In this document: in pieces, positions 21,104-21,340 of the stretch
Layout: each line of letters starts with the position of its first letter
Numbering within the stretch: the stretch's first letter is position 1
NCBI GenBank assembly: GCA_964196565.1
Contig: CAXMUH010000149.1
Location: forward strand, 1-21,340
Length of the DNA stretch: 21,340 bases
DNA from: 2-12-FULL-42-15 sp964196565
Lineage (GTDB): Bacteria > Pseudomonadota > Gammaproteobacteria > Coxiellales > Coxiellaceae
Direction: 5' to 3'
Made by a program: the position numbers and the translations under genes
Notes under the pieces: generated by a model
Databases searched by the model: none
What the model was told of the DNA's origin: nothing
The model's input: the letters and a program-made list of their open reading frames with translations, nothing else

Positions 21104-21113
21104 TCAAAACAAG

Positions 21114-21340
21114 TCACACTGTCTCCATCATATCTAAGGCTTGCTCCATATCAACCGCGACTAATCTTGATACGCCCGCCTCCTGCATGGTCACGCCCAT
21201 CAAATGATCGGCAATTTCGATGGTGACTTTGTTATGACTAATAATTAAAAATTGTGTTTCTTTCGACATTTCTTTTACCAATTGGCAAAAGCGTCCAACA
21301 TTTAAATCATCAAGTGGTGCATCAACCTCATCCAAAATAC
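21114..21340 (-). CDS. smc: SMC chromosome-condensation ATPase, C-terminal end
   Basis: SMC dimers extrude and hold DNA loops for chromosome compaction and segregation. Only the last 74 or so residues are in the window; the frame runs open into the right edge, and the TTG at 21333-21335 is an internal Leu codon, not a start. The visible part begins with the Walker B and D-loop sequence LDEVDAPLDDLNVGRF, then KEMSKETQFLIISHNK, where the histidine belongs to the switch (H) motif. It ends with HLMGVTMQEAGVSRLVAVDMEQA, characteristic of proteobacterial Smc C-termini. zipA follows downstream. Confidence 0.95.
   Translation of the reverse strand, partial: ILDEVDAPLDDLNVGRFCQLVKEMSKETQFLIISHNKVTIEIADHLMGVTMQEAGVSRLVAVDMEQALDMMETV

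Overview
The window reads as chromosomal DNA of a gammaproteobacterium with a fairly AT-rich genome. The core genes place it there: a rodA-mltB pair, minCDE, a YciA-type thioesterase, ligA and zipA next to smc (the zipA-smc linkage is a gammaproteobacterial hallmark). The AT-richness, a leucine-rich-repeat protein, a long coiled-coil protein and scattered palindromic intergenic repeats suggest a host-associated lineage such as Legionellales. That placement is an inference and was not tested.

Layout. 1-3586 (+): the 3' part of rodA, then mltB, then a TPR-methyltransferase fusion that begins inside the end of mltB. 3655-4557 (+): a coiled-coil protein ending in KDEL. 4638-6293 (-): a lemA-htpX operon. 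6294-6752: gene-free DNA with palindromic and tandem repeats, ending in the promoter of an MFS transporter (6753-7943, +). 8016-9926: lexA (-) flanked by two small secreted proteins with four cysteines each. 9972-10845 (-): a DoxX-family membrane protein overlapping yciA. Divergent from these (10928-11191, +) is a DUF2282/BufA1-like four-cysteine exported peptide. 11325-13116 (+): minC-minD-minE. 13323-15767 (+): a pyruvate-oxidase-like ThDP enzyme followed at once by a 12-cysteine secreted protein with an internal duplication. 15768-17347: a tandem-repeat block, an LRR gene (-), a fragment of a decayed gene and a small membrane protein (-). 17525-21340 (-): smc (partial), zipA, ligA and a small protein that looks to me like a cysteine-dioxygenase-type cupin.

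Several genes work together. RodA polymerises and MltB trims peptidoglycan; MinCDE places the division site; ZipA anchors FtsZ; SMC compacts chromosomes; LigA seals nicks. LemA and HtpX are a common membrane quality-control pair. LexA is the SOS repressor. Its recognition region looks alphaproteobacterial, and a matching GTTC-N7-GTTC operator lies in its own leader.

The best candidate for something unusual is 10354-11191. It holds a bufferin-like peptide gene divergent from a DoxX gene, across a shared operator-like palindrome, with no DUF692 (MNIO) or DUF2063 maturation gene anywhere in the window. Second is the LexA/operator pairing. Third is the CDO-like cupin beside ligA, which has a decayed paralogue fragment about 1.3 kb away. 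No tRNA, rRNA, CRISPR array, IS element or phage gene was recognised.
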